NCBI RefSeq assembly: GCF_021654575.1
Contig: NZ_AP024488.1
Span: 372,001 to 436,000, forward strand
Length of the DNA: 64,000 bases
Source: Desulfoluna limicola
GTDB taxonomy: Bacteria; Desulfobacterota; Desulfobacteria; Desulfobacterales; Desulfolunaceae
Direction: 5' to 3'
The position numbers were made by a program, and so were the translations under genes. Within the stretch, counting starts at the first letter, position 1. Every line of letters starts with the position of its first letter. Positions 26,262 to 34,801 of this stretch are shown here, in pieces. A model generated the notes under the pieces. That model searched no databases. It was not told the origin of the DNA and saw only the letters and a program-made list of their open reading frames with translations.

Positions 26262-27797
26262 CTATGACTCAATTTGATTGTTCCCCCTTGCCCGTGCCCT
26301 GGACAGGCAGCGGTCGGCCTCTTTGAGGGGGTCGTTGTCCTCGGATGGGCGGTAAGCGGCCGCGCCAATGCAGAGGGTGGTTGTGAACCCTTTTTCCTTC
26401 CACGACAGCCCTTGAACAGCACTTCGGATACGTCCGGCAACCTCTTTTCCCGTTTCGAGGTCGGTATCGGGGAGGACCATCAGGAATTCATCCCCCCCGA
26501 AACGGCCCACCAGGTCCACTTCCCGCACACATTTTTTGATGCCCCTGCTTATCCGTTGGAGAACGTGGTCTCCGAAGGGATGGCCATGGACGGAGTTCAT
26601 CTGCTTAAAGCCGTCGATATCTGCCAGCATGATGGTAACGGGGCGGTTGTTTCGTTTGGCTTTTTTGAGTTCCTGACAGAGGAGGGAGGTGACATGGTCT
26701 CGGGAGTAGGTGCCGGTAAGGGTGTCGACGAGCGAAAGATCACGAAGTTTTCTGTTGGTTTCGTCGAGTTTTTCAATCAAGGCTTTTAGCTCTTCTTCCG
26801 TTTTTTTCCTCTCGGTAATGTCGCGCAGTTCTGCCACGCGGGCCATATGGCCGTGAATCGGCATAATGCGCGCCTTGATCTCGATGGGATAGGTGGTGCC
26901 CTCCTTGCGAAGGCCGGCGGCATCGCACGGTGTTTCAAGGCCGGAGAGGATGCGGCTCATGACCTGGGTTCGGTATTCGGGGCTGATGAGCTTCATGCTG
27001 TCCATGCCCAGCAGCTCTTCACGGGTGTAGCCTGTGATGTCGGCCAGTGTTTTGTTGCAGTCGATGATGCGGCCCCGATCATGGATGACCACGCCGCCGA
27101 AGGAGGCTTCCTGCAGGCAGCGAAAACGTTCTCGGCTCTCCATGAGTTCCTGTTCCGCTTTTTTTCGTTGGGTGATGTCCATCATGACCCCGACGATGCC
27201 GTCCACGTCCCCGCTTGGGGTCATCATGGTGGCTTTGCTGAAAAAGAACTCACGCAGCTCTCCATCGGCGCACTGGACCCTGGCTTCGTAGAACTGTGTT
27301 CCCGGATTGTCCATGAGCTCCTGATCCTTGGCATGGTATTTTTTGGCCAGTTCAGCCGGTATCTTGTCCGGCATATCAGAGAGGGCTTTGCCGATAATCT
27401 CCTTCGGAGAGATGCCCAGGATCATGCGGGCAAAGGCTTCGTTGCATCCGAGATAGACGCCGTGGCGGTCTTTGTAAAAAACCGGGCTGGGCACCGTGTT
27501 GATGACGGCGGTGATCTGCTTCATGGAACGACGGGTTTTCTGTGCGTTCTCTTCCATGGTATGTTTCAGTGTGGCGGTCACTTTTTTTAGGAAGGCGAGG
27601 CGTTTTGTCAGGTTGCGGTTCCAGCCAAAGAGGAGAAGCAGGCCCACCAGGGCGACAACGCCCCAGGCCGTGGTGAAGAGGCTCAGGCGAGAGGCCATGG
27701 CCTCGGATGCGGCACAGGCTGGCCCGGGCAGGAAAAATGCTCCCATCAATGCGATGCAAAGAGATGGCGATGGAGGGCATGGATGGTTGTTGCCCAT
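26262..27797 (-). CDS. PAS-PAS-GGDEF diguanylate cyclase
   Basis: A 511-aa protein with an N-terminal signal/anchor and transmembrane helix (about residues 35-62), two PAS domains with PAC segments (about residues 100-225 and 225-340), a short coiled coil, and a C-terminal GGDEF domain. The catalytic FGGDEF is intact, and REVD, five residues before it, is a good RxxD inhibitory site. It therefore likely makes cyclic di-GMP under product inhibition. No EAL domain is present. The signal sensed by the PAS domains is unknown. Confidence 0.92.
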   Translation of the reverse strand: MGNNHPCPPSPSLCIALMGAFFLPGPACAASEAMASRLSLFTTAWGVVALVGLLLLFGWNRNLTKRLAFLKKVTATLKHTMEENAQKTRRSMKQITAVINTVPSPVFYKDRHGVYLGCNEAFARMILGISPKEIIGKALSDMPDKIPAELAKKYHAKDQELMDNPGTQFYEARVQCADGELREFFFSKATMMTPSGDVDGIVGVMMDITQRKKAEQELMESRERFRCLQEASFGGVVIHDRGRIIDCNKTLADITGYTREELLGMDSMKLISPEYRTQVMSRILSGLETPCDAAGLRKEGTTYPIEIKARIMPIHGHMARVAELRDITERKKTEEELKALIEKLDETNRKLRDLSLVDTLTGTYSRDHVTSLLCQELKKAKRNNRPVTIMLADIDGFKQMNSVHGHPFGDHVLQRISRGIKKCVREVDLVGRFGGDEFLMVLPDTDLETGKEVAGRIRSAVQGLSWKEKGFTTTLCIGAAAYRPSEDNDPLKEADRCLSRARARGNNQIES

Positions 27798-28209
27798 GGC
27801 GGTCTCCCGTGGATTGTGTGGGCTGGGGGGTTGGGAACATGAGGGGCCTTGAGTCGGAAGGACTCTCCGGGGAAGGTGATAAGCCCCGTTGGTCTGGCTT
27901 GCATCCTTATTGTAGGTGATTATCGTGTGTTGGGCAAGCTCCTGGGCTGGGCACAGGGCGTTGGCCTCCGGGCGGCGTTTTCTCCAGTTGAAAAGTCAAT
28001 GGCGGGCTCCCTTTCAAGGCCTTGGAATGGCATCGGATCACAATTCATGGCAGATTGGTTTGCTGGCTGATTGTATCCACACGATCAGGGGTAGAGGTTC
28101 TGCAGGGGCTGTGTTATGAGATATGCTCATTGTGCCATTTTCCGGGACTGCTTGATAAAGGTCCCGTTGCCTTGACTATTATGCGGAATTTTTTTCACAG
28201 GGTTTCCTT
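27798..28209. other. Divergent intergenic region
   Basis: 412 bp between the cyclase and the acyl-CoA ligase. A weak promoter candidate for the ligase is TTGATA (28152) with TATTAT (28177), but at 19-bp spacing. No repeat-family copy or gene is seen. Confidence 0.35.
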
Positions 28210-29793
28210 ATGTTGATTACGGATATACTGGCCGAAAACGCGTCCCTTTACGGGTGCGAAACGTCTCTCATTGAACGCGAACCTGAAAAGAACCTTCGGC
28301 GGGAAATAACCTGGTCCCGGTTCGATACCTACGCAACGGAACTGGCCGCAGTTCTGCAGGGCCTCGGGGTGACCAAAGGGAACCGTGTGGTTCAGCTCAT
28401 GAGCAACTCCCTGGAGTGGCTCCCCATCTATTTCGGCATCCTTCGCACCGGCGCCTGGGTGGTGCCCCTCAACTTTCGGTTTGATGCCGAGAAGATCACT
28501 CTTTGCACCGACGTCTCCGAAGCCGAGGTGTTTATTTTTGGCGAGGAGTTCATCGGGCGCCTGGAAGAGGCGCGTGAGTCCCTTTCGAAAACCGTGAAGC
28601 ATTGGATTTTCGACGGCCCCCAGCGGTGCTGCCCGGAATGGGCCATGCACCTGGGGAGCCTCCTGGACGGGGAGACAACACCCTTTGTTGCCGTTGACCT
28701 GGGCAAGGAAGACACCGCAGCCCTCTACTTTACCTCCGGCACCACCGGGACACCCAAGGCCGTGCGTCTCACCCATCGGAACCTTGCCTTTGCCTGCGAG
28801 GTGGAAAATGCACACCACGGCCAGACCCACCTTGATAACTTTCTCTGCATCCCGCCCCTCTACCACACCGGTGCAAAAATGCACTGGTTCGGCAACTTCA
28901 AGGTGGGTGCCAAGACCGTAATCTTAAAGGGCGTGAAGCCCGAATACATCCTTCGTGTCGCCTCCGAAGAGCAGGTGTCCATCGTCTGGTTGCTGGTTCC
29001 CTGGGCCCATGATATCCTTATAGCCATCGAAAACGGGGATGTGGTCCTCACCGACTACGATCTCGACTCCTGGCGGCTCATGCACATCGGCGCCCAGCCT
29101 GTGCCCCCGTCCCTTATCGACGAGTGGAAGAAACTCTTTCCCCACCACGACTACGACACCAACTACGGCCTCACCGAAAGCTCCGGTCCCGGCTGCGTTC
29201 ACCTCGGTACCCGAAACGAGCACAAGGTCGGTGCCATCGGGCTCCCCGGTCACGGGTGGGAAGCTGAGGTGGTGGCAGGCAACATGACCATTCTCCCCGG
29301 CGGTGAAACCGGGGAGCTGGTGGTCAAGGGGCCCGGTGTCATGACCGAGTACTATAAAAACCCCGAAGAGACGGCCAAATGCATCGTGGACGGCTGGCTC
29401 CGCACCGGGGACATGGCCCGAAAAGACAAGGACGGCTTTATCTGGCTGGTGGATCGCAAAAAAGACCTCATCATCTCCGGCGGGGAAAACATCTTCCCCG
29501 TGGAGATCGAGCACCACATCATCACCCACCCCGATGTCCAGGACGTGGGGATCATCGGGTACCCCGACCACCGCCTTGGCGAAGTCGTGGCCGCCGTGGT
29601 GATGGTCAAGGAGGGGCGCTCCATGACCCGGGAAGCCCTGGAAGCGTTCTGCGAGAACCTCCCTCGCTACAAACGCCCGAGAAAGATCTTCTTCGGCGAG
29701 GTGCCGAGAAACCCCACCGGCAAAATCGAAAAACCGAAGCTCAGGCGTAAATACATCCGCACCAACCGCGACTTCCGTAAGCTGTATCAGTAG
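28210..29793 (+). CDS. Acyl-CoA ligase (AMP-forming)
   Basis: A 527-aa ANL-superfamily enzyme that activates a carboxylic acid through an acyl-adenylate to its CoA thioester. All core motifs are seen: YFTSGTTGTPKAV (A3), YGLTESSGPG (A5), GWLRTGDMARKDKDG (A7), LIISGGENIFPVEIE (A8) and the catalytic Lys in NPTGKIEKPKLR (A10). Length and sequence style suit medium- or long-chain fatty acid or aromatic acid substrates, which sequence alone cannot settle. It stands alone ahead of gspAB. Confidence 0.9.
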   Translation: MLITDILAENASLYGCETSLIEREPEKNLRREITWSRFDTYATELAAVLQGLGVTKGNRVVQLMSNSLEWLPIYFGILRTGAWVVPLNFRFDAEKITLCTDVSEAEVFIFGEEFIGRLEEARESLSKTVKHWIFDGPQRCCPEWAMHLGSLLDGETTPFVAVDLGKEDTAALYFTSGTTGTPKAVRLTHRNLAFACEVENAHHGQTHLDNFLCIPPLYHTGAKMHWFGNFKVGAKTVILKGVKPEYILRVASEEQVSIVWLLVPWAHDILIAIENGDVVLTDYDLDSWRLMHIGAQPVPPSLIDEWKKLFPHHDYDTNYGLTESSGPGCVHLGTRNEHKVGAIGLPGHGWEAEVVAGNMTILPGGETGELVVKGPGVMTEYYKNPEETAKCIVDGWLRTGDMARKDKDGFIWLVDRKKDLIISGGENIFPVEIEHHIITHPDVQDVGIIGYPDHRLGEVVAAVVMVKEGRSMTREALEAFCENLPRYKRPRKIFFGEVPRNPTGKIEKPKLRRKYIRTNRDFRKLYQ

Positions 29794-29856
29794 GAAGAGA
29801 GCCTCCGGAGGCAACGCTTTTAGCTTTTCCCCTTCAATCAACATACGAGGCCCAAC

Positions 29857-31623
29857 ATGTACCGTCGACATTTCCATTTAAAGGAGAGGCCCTTTCAGCT
29901 GGTGCCGACGCCGGCATATCTTTACCCGTCGCGTTGTCATCAGGAGGCGTTGGGGCATCTGACGTATGCCCTTGAGAGTGGTGAGGGGTTTGTGGAGATC
30001 ACCGGCGAGGTGGGGACGGGCAAGACCACGCTTCTGCGCACCTTTCTTGAGGGGTTGGACGATTCTGTCGCGGTGGCGTGTATTTTCAACCCCACCCTGA
30101 ACGCCGTGGAGCTTCTCCAGTCCATCAACCGTGATTTCGGTACCACAGCTTCGTCCACCAGCCGCTCGGATCTGACGGCTTCTCTTCAGCGCTTTCTCAT
30201 TGAAAATCGTGAGGCGGGGAAAAAGGCTCTCCTTGTCATTGATGAGGCCCAGAACCTTTCCATCGAGGTGATGGAGGAGCTTCGCCTGCTTTCCAATCTG
30301 GAGACCACCCGCACCAAGTTGCTTCAGACCGTCCTCTGCGGTCAGCCTGAGCTGGGGGCCATGTTGGAGCGGTATGAGCTCAGGCAGCTGGCCCAGCGCA
30401 TCTCGCTTTCCTGTCGCCTGCGCTCCCTTTCTCGGGTTGAGACCCACCGTTACATTGCGCATCGCGTGGTCAGGGCCTCTTTGGGGGACGGCTCCGAGCT
30501 GTTCACAAAGGGTGCCAGGGAGCTGGTTTACCGCTACTCCGCAGGAACCCCTCGGGTGATCAATATCTGCTGTGACCGGGCGCTTCTCTGTGCGTATGTG
30601 GGAGACAGAAAGCGTGTGGACAGGAGGTCGGTGAAGGAGGCTGTGGCTGAATTGTCGGATCGGCCCTATCTCATGAGACTCCCCTTGGGGCGTCCTATGC
30701 TAATATGGGGGGGCGGTCTTCTGGCCGTTGCCATGCTTGCGATGGTGGGATTGATGGGTACCCATCGGTTTTTGCCTCCCGTGTCGACCTCTCCTGTGGC
30801 CACACGGATAGAGACCCCTGCGATGCCTGTTTTTCCTCCTGATCCTGTTCCGTCTGCCCAGGAAGAGATCCCTCCGGAACCTCTGCCCATGGTTAAGGTT
30901 GAAGGGGACTCAGTTGACCTCGTCGCCGCTGTTCCGGCACCGCCCTCTGCGTATAAATTGTCCGATCTCTTTGATGAATCGAGCATCAACGGTTCCGTTG
31001 TCTGGGGCATGAAGCGTATCATGAAGAGCTGGGGGCATGAGCTCGAGGCGTCAAAACTTCCCTCAATTTCTGACCCTTACCTGTTGTTTCTGGCTGCCGC
31101 CGCCCCGTTTGGCATGGAGGTGATGCCGGTGGATGAAAACCACGCCCTCGCGTTGAGCTTTAACCTGCCGGCCCTGGTGCTATTCTCCACCGGAGGGGAG
31201 CAGCCGCTGGCCCTGGTTTATGAGGGGGAAGGGGGGCAGGGGATGCTCCGCTTTCACTCATCCAAAGGGGTTGTGGAGGTTTCGGAGGATGATGTGAAGC
31301 TCTGGGCGGGTCGGACGATTATTTCATGTGCCAACCCCCTGGGGTTTTCGAATATGGTGACGGAGTATTCTCCGGAGCAGGAGGTTATTGCCCTTGAATC
31401 GGCCCTGACGCGGGTTGGGCTTTCCCTTGAGCGCGTGGACGGTGTCTACGATGAAGAGACAAAAGCGGCGGTGCAGTCTTTGCAGGCATCTTATGGTATC
31501 GCCACAGATGGCAGGGTGGGGGCGTTGACCCGTGTTGCCTTGTCCAGTGCTTTGAAAAACGGGTTGCCAGAGCCTGACAAGGAGCTGGCTGCCCATGACC
31601 AGAGGGAAGGGGAGATGCCATGA
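29857..31623 (+). CDS. gspA: GspA/ExeA-like ATPase with peptidoglycan-binding domain
   Basis: A 588-aa protein. The cytoplasmic AAA domain has Walker A GEVGTGKT at residues 50-57 and Walker B LLVIDEAQNL near residue 126. A transmembrane helix follows (about residues 284-302), then a Pro-rich linker and a C-terminal PG_binding_1 domain (LESALTRVGLSLERVDGVYD, LQASYGIATDGRVG). ExeA uses ATP and peptidoglycan binding to help place the secretin in the cell wall. gspB overlaps it by 4 bp. Confidence 0.93.
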   Translation: MYRRHFHLKERPFQLVPTPAYLYPSRCHQEALGHLTYALESGEGFVEITGEVGTGKTTLLRTFLEGLDDSVAVACIFNPTLNAVELLQSINRDFGTTASSTSRSDLTASLQRFLIENREAGKKALLVIDEAQNLSIEVMEELRLLSNLETTRTKLLQTVLCGQPELGAMLERYELRQLAQRISLSCRLRSLSRVETHRYIAHRVVRASLGDGSELFTKGARELVYRYSAGTPRVINICCDRALLCAYVGDRKRVDRRSVKEAVAELSDRPYLMRLPLGRPMLIWGGGLLAVAMLAMVGLMGTHRFLPPVSTSPVATRIETPAMPVFPPDPVPSAQEEIPPEPLPMVKVEGDSVDLVAAVPAPPSAYKLSDLFDESSINGSVVWGMKRIMKSWGHELEASKLPSISDPYLLFLAAAAPFGMEVMPVDENHALALSFNLPALVLFSTGGEQPLALVYEGEGGQGMLRFHSSKGVVEVSEDDVKLWAGRTIISCANPLGFSNMVTEYSPEQEVIALESALTRVGLSLERVDGVYDEETKAAVQSLQASYGIATDGRVGALTRVALSSALKNGLPEPDKELAAHDQREGEMP

Positions 31624-32321
31624 GCTCGATTCTTCAGGCGTTAAGGAGGGTGGAAGAGGAAGAGAGGCTTGAGAAAGTGCCACTTTTTGCTGATGTTGGC
31701 GCACAAAGGAGCCCCGCAGGCCGTTTCTTGCTCCTTATCGCTGTATTTATCGCCGGGGTGGGTGTTGCTGTGGCAGGGTTTTACATGATCCACCCCCCTG
31801 AACCGGCGGTGGTCTCTGCGGAAGAGGGGCGAGAGAATGCCCCGGTTTTCCGTGTCGAGGCCCCACAGGCACCTGTCGTTGCGAAACCCGTGGTTTCAAA
31901 GCCCGCAGAAAAGCCTTCCCCGCCTGTTGTTCCGGTACCCAAGGTCCCTGAAACGTCCTCCCAGGAACAAATTATCAGAATTGAGTTTCCGGAGAAGCAA
32001 TCCATCGAGGTGGCGCCCGATGTGACACCCGACCCACCGACTTACGTTGAGAACAAGATTGAGGAGATGATTCTTTCCGACTCCCCCACAGCCCCTCCCG
32101 TGGAAGATGTCCAAAACCTTCCGGCTGCTGACGCCTCAACATACCACCTTCAGGGCGTCCGCTGGTCCGAAACCCCCTCCCGCCGTATCGCTGTCATCAA
32201 CAGTCAGATCCTGCGGGAAGGCGGCGTGCTGGACGGCGCAAAAATCCTCACCATCACCGCAGAGGGCGTGGTGCTCACCGTGGATGGCAGACGCCAGTTT
32301 CTGGCGTTTTCCGGACGATAG
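31620..32321 (+). CDS. gspB: GspB, T2SS accessory protein
   Basis: A 233-aa protein beginning MSSILQALRRVEEEE, a typical GspB cytoplasmic start, with a membrane helix at about residues 38-58, a Pro/Val/Glu-rich periplasmic spacer and the conserved C-terminal domain (YHLQGVRWSETPSRRIAVIN, GVVLTVDGRRQFLAF). GspB partners GspA in secretin assembly. The overlap with gspA (ATGA) supports co-translation. Confidence 0.93.
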   Translation: MSSILQALRRVEEEERLEKVPLFADVGAQRSPAGRFLLLIAVFIAGVGVAVAGFYMIHPPEPAVVSAEEGRENAPVFRVEAPQAPVVAKPVVSKPAEKPSPPVVPVPKVPETSSQEQIIRIEFPEKQSIEVAPDVTPDPPTYVENKIEEMILSDSPTAPPVEDVQNLPAADASTYHLQGVRWSETPSRRIAVINSQILREGGVLDGAKILTITAEGVVLTVDGRRQFLAFSGR

Positions 32322-32325
32322 GGGG

Positions 32326-32480
32326 TGCCTCCGGCGGCAAGGTGGGGGCACCTTGAAACCCTATGGCGAATGCGACACGGGTGTTGTGATGCAACGTATT
32401 TTTCGTCCGCATTCGCGTTGCGTGTGAAGGGGCTCATCGTGCGTGGCAAGCGCATGGGCTATGGGCACTCCGCTTCTAAT
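32326..32480. repeat. Dispersed hairpin repeat after gspB
   Basis: GCCTCCGGCGGCAAGGTG, CACCTTGAAACCCTATGG and CGAATGCG...CGCATTCGCG arms. Closely related to the copies at 3118 and 51174. It begins 5 bp after the gspB stop. Confidence 0.8.
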
Positions 32481-32628
32481 CCAACGGTTGCCTTGTTGGC
32501 ATCAGGCGTAGGTATCTGATGCAGGGGTAGGGTGCCTTTATGCACCATGGATCTACAGGAGCGCCGCACTCCTGTGCGGCATGTGTGACACGCATGACCG
32601 TTGAGTTTTTACGGGACCATTTACGAAT

Positions 32629-32660
32629 AAAGGCCATGGAGCAATCCATGGCCTTTTTGT
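32629..32660 (+). terminator. Rho-independent terminator
   Basis: Perfect 12-bp stem AAAGGCCATGGA (32629-32640) with TCCATGGCCTTT (32645-32656), tetraloop GCAA, followed by TT and a T-rich tail. It can end the gspAB transcript, though 300 bp downstream of gspB. The A-rich left flank would also allow termination of minus-strand transcripts. Confidence 0.75.
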
Positions 32661-32689
32661 TTTGGGGGTGTTCACTCTTGTTTAAAACC

Positions 32690-33112
32690 ATGAAGCACAT
32701 GAAGCAGCCCTTCGGGCTGCATGAAGAAGGGAATAAAACCCGTGGAATGACAGCGGCACCGTGGCACCGTAGGATGGGCAAAGGTAGTGCCGTGCCCATC
32801 ACGATCGGCAATAAAGCCCCATACCGGAAAGGGGTGCCGGGCTGCCGATAGTTCGGTCAATATGATGGATGAAGGTTAATCGATCCATGATGGGCACGCT
32901 TCGCGCTTTGACCATCCTACAGGGGACGGGCATCGCTAAAACCCGTCCAATGAATCACTTGAATATGTCTGACACAGAGGATGGTCAGATCACGGCCTTG
33001 TCGTCTGCCACGGACGCAGCCCGTCAGCGGATGCGTCACCCCGAGGAACGAGGGGTGGAGCATTCGCAATCCTGGGGTGCAGGGGATCATCCCCTGCACC
33101 CCAGGAGGCAAA
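32690..33112. repeat. Cluster of several dispersed repeat types
   Basis: Holds the AGCCCTTCGGGCTGCATGAA element (32690-32735; relative at 34680-34735), two GTAGGATGGGCAAAG/GTGCCCATC elements (32770-32812 and, inverted, 32888-32928), and a hairpin-family copy at 33005-33112 with CCCCGAGGAACGAGGGG and the arms GGGGTGCAGGGGAT/ATCCCCTGCACCCC. No gene is supported. Confidence 0.7.
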
Positions 33113-33115
33113 TTT

Positions 33116-34534
33116 TTACTCTTTCATCGTGGTAAACGTCAGGCTCGCTTCGGAATACGAGGTTTTATTCTTTTTCTTCAGCATGAGGCCACGGGTGGCG
33201 ACGAGGGCTTTCTCTGGGGCCACGACCCCCTTGTCCGGGGTGCCGACCTTGTAAAGCTGGGTTTCAGGATCCAGGAAGGCCTTGGGGACACGGTTCACCA
33301 GATCTTGCGTAGAAGCAAAAATCTGAAGAGTCTCTACGCCAAACGGGGGGACCGCTTCAAACTCGCCGAGCTCCACCCATTTTCCGGCCTCGTCGGGCCC
33401 GATGTACGAGATGAATTTTCGGTTCCCGGGGGCATCGTTCAGGTGGACAAGATAGGAGTAGGGCTGCTCCTTGAGGCTGTGGCTCATGAGGTAAAAGTAG
33501 CCGGGCCGGTTCACCTTCACAAGGAGCCGGATGAGGTCTCCTTTTCTGTAGAGGAGATCCGACTGGCCGTCTGACGTTCTGATGCTGGCCTTGAAATCAC
33601 TGGAGACCACAAGGCCGGAGGCGATGAGCCGGTGGAAATCCGTTGTGGCGGGGTTTACCTCGTATTGGGCGTAAGCCGACGGGAGAAACCAGGCCATGGC
33701 GGTCTGAAGGGTGGTCTGGTCGCGGTCCATCAGGCGGTAGGTGAGCTCGATGGCGTTATCGAGCCGGGCGTACTCGCCTGTCATGTAATAGTCCGCATCG
33801 TCAAGGGTGTCCGTGGTATCAAGGTACATGCTCAGATGGGATTTGACGGCACCTGCAAACTGCGTCACCTCTTGCGAGTTGCCTGTCCTCGGCGGGAAGA
33901 TGAAGACCCGCTTTTTGCCAATGCCACGGGCCATGAGCTTAAGCCCGTAGTCAAGGGAGTCGGCCTTTTTCTCCAGCTTGCTGATCCGGGACTTGACCTC
34001 CGCTTCGGTAATAACCGGGGCCGTTGCGGCCTCACCGCCAAGGAGGCGGGTCACCACCCCAACACGGTCGGCCCGATCCAGCTTTGTAAGAATCTCCTCC
34101 AGCAGCCCCACCTTTGCAGCGTTTCCCTTGGCAGCATCCACCTTGGGCAACAACGCCTCCACCTCTCCCCGAAGAGCGACACGCTCCTTTTCATACATCG
34201 GCCTGTTTGTTTCAGACAAGGAGGCCAACGCCTTGAATCCCCCATTTGACGGCATGTCCGTGAACTCCGCCCCAAAAAGCGGAAGACGGGACGACACGTT
34301 GATCTGCTTTGTCTTCTCAAAATCGGTTTCGGTGTTGCTCTGGGTCACCACAGAGCTGAACTCACTCGCCACCTCCACATAAAGGGCCTGGGATAGATCC
34401 GCCAAAGCCTCCTTCCGGGCCTCCTCAGATGTCGAACCAACCCCCTCCCCCGTAAACGTCCGGGCAAAGCCCATGCCGGGGCAGAAGATAAAAAGAGACA
34501 AAAGAACAAAGGCAAAAATGCGTCTGGTGGTCAT
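33116..34534 (-). CDS. LPP20-like / DUF4384 envelope protein
   Basis: A 472-aa protein with a signal peptide ending at GFA-RTF. The N-terminal region (GVGSTSEEARKEALADLSQAL) resembles the LPP20/FlgP-type fold. A central helical region contains coiled coil. The C-terminal part (LYRKGDLIRLLVKVNRPGYFYLM) matches DUF4384, which has an SH3-like or beta-sandwich character. No enzymatic motif. It lies downstream of a caspase-like lipoprotein on the same strand, and both appear periplasmic, so they may work together. Confidence 0.75.
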   Translation of the reverse strand: MTTRRIFAFVLLSLFIFCPGMGFARTFTGEGVGSTSEEARKEALADLSQALYVEVASEFSSVVTQSNTETDFEKTKQINVSSRLPLFGAEFTDMPSNGGFKALASLSETNRPMYEKERVALRGEVEALLPKVDAAKGNAAKVGLLEEILTKLDRADRVGVVTRLLGGEAATAPVITEAEVKSRISKLEKKADSLDYGLKLMARGIGKKRVFIFPPRTGNSQEVTQFAGAVKSHLSMYLDTTDTLDDADYYMTGEYARLDNAIELTYRLMDRDQTTLQTAMAWFLPSAYAQYEVNPATTDFHRLIASGLVVSSDFKASIRTSDGQSDLLYRKGDLIRLLVKVNRPGYFYLMSHSLKEQPYSYLVHLNDAPGNRKFISYIGPDEAGKWVELGEFEAVPPFGVETLQIFASTQDLVNRVPKAFLDPETQLYKVGTPDKGVVAPEKALVATRGLMLKKKNKTSYSEASLTFTTMKE

Positions 34535-34552
34535 AAGGGCAACTCCTGAAAT

Positions 34553-34796
34553 TGGCCTTCGGCGGCCAGGGGATGATCCCCTGGACCCCAGGTTTGCAAA
34601 TGCTCCCGACTCTCGTTCCTCGAGTCGATCACATTTGCTGACGGGCTGCGCCCGTGACTAAGGTTAAGTGTCTTTTTCCCTTCTTCATGAAGCCCGAAGG
34701 GCACTTCGTGGTCTTCGTGGTCTTTTATTTAAAACCTGTTTATCAAACTTTTCAAAAGTTTGGCCCCCGGCAGGGCCGCCGGAGGCAACTTTAAGC
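34553..34796. repeat. Three repeat modules between DUF4384 and caspase genes
   Basis: 34553-34660 has CCAGGGGATGATCCCCTGG, a CTCTCGTTCCTCGAG loop and ACGGGCTGCGCCCGT. 34680-34735 has the GAAGCCCGAAGGGCACTTCG element. 34735-34796 has CAAACTTTTCAAAAGTTTG and CCCCCGGCAGGGCCGCC, GGAGGC. Confidence 0.8.
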
Positions 34797-34801
34797 TGTT
34801 T

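Noticed and set aside
32540-32851. 103-codon open frame after gspB
   Set aside because: It spans a perfect terminator hairpin and several dispersed repeats, has no ribosome site and no protein-like composition.
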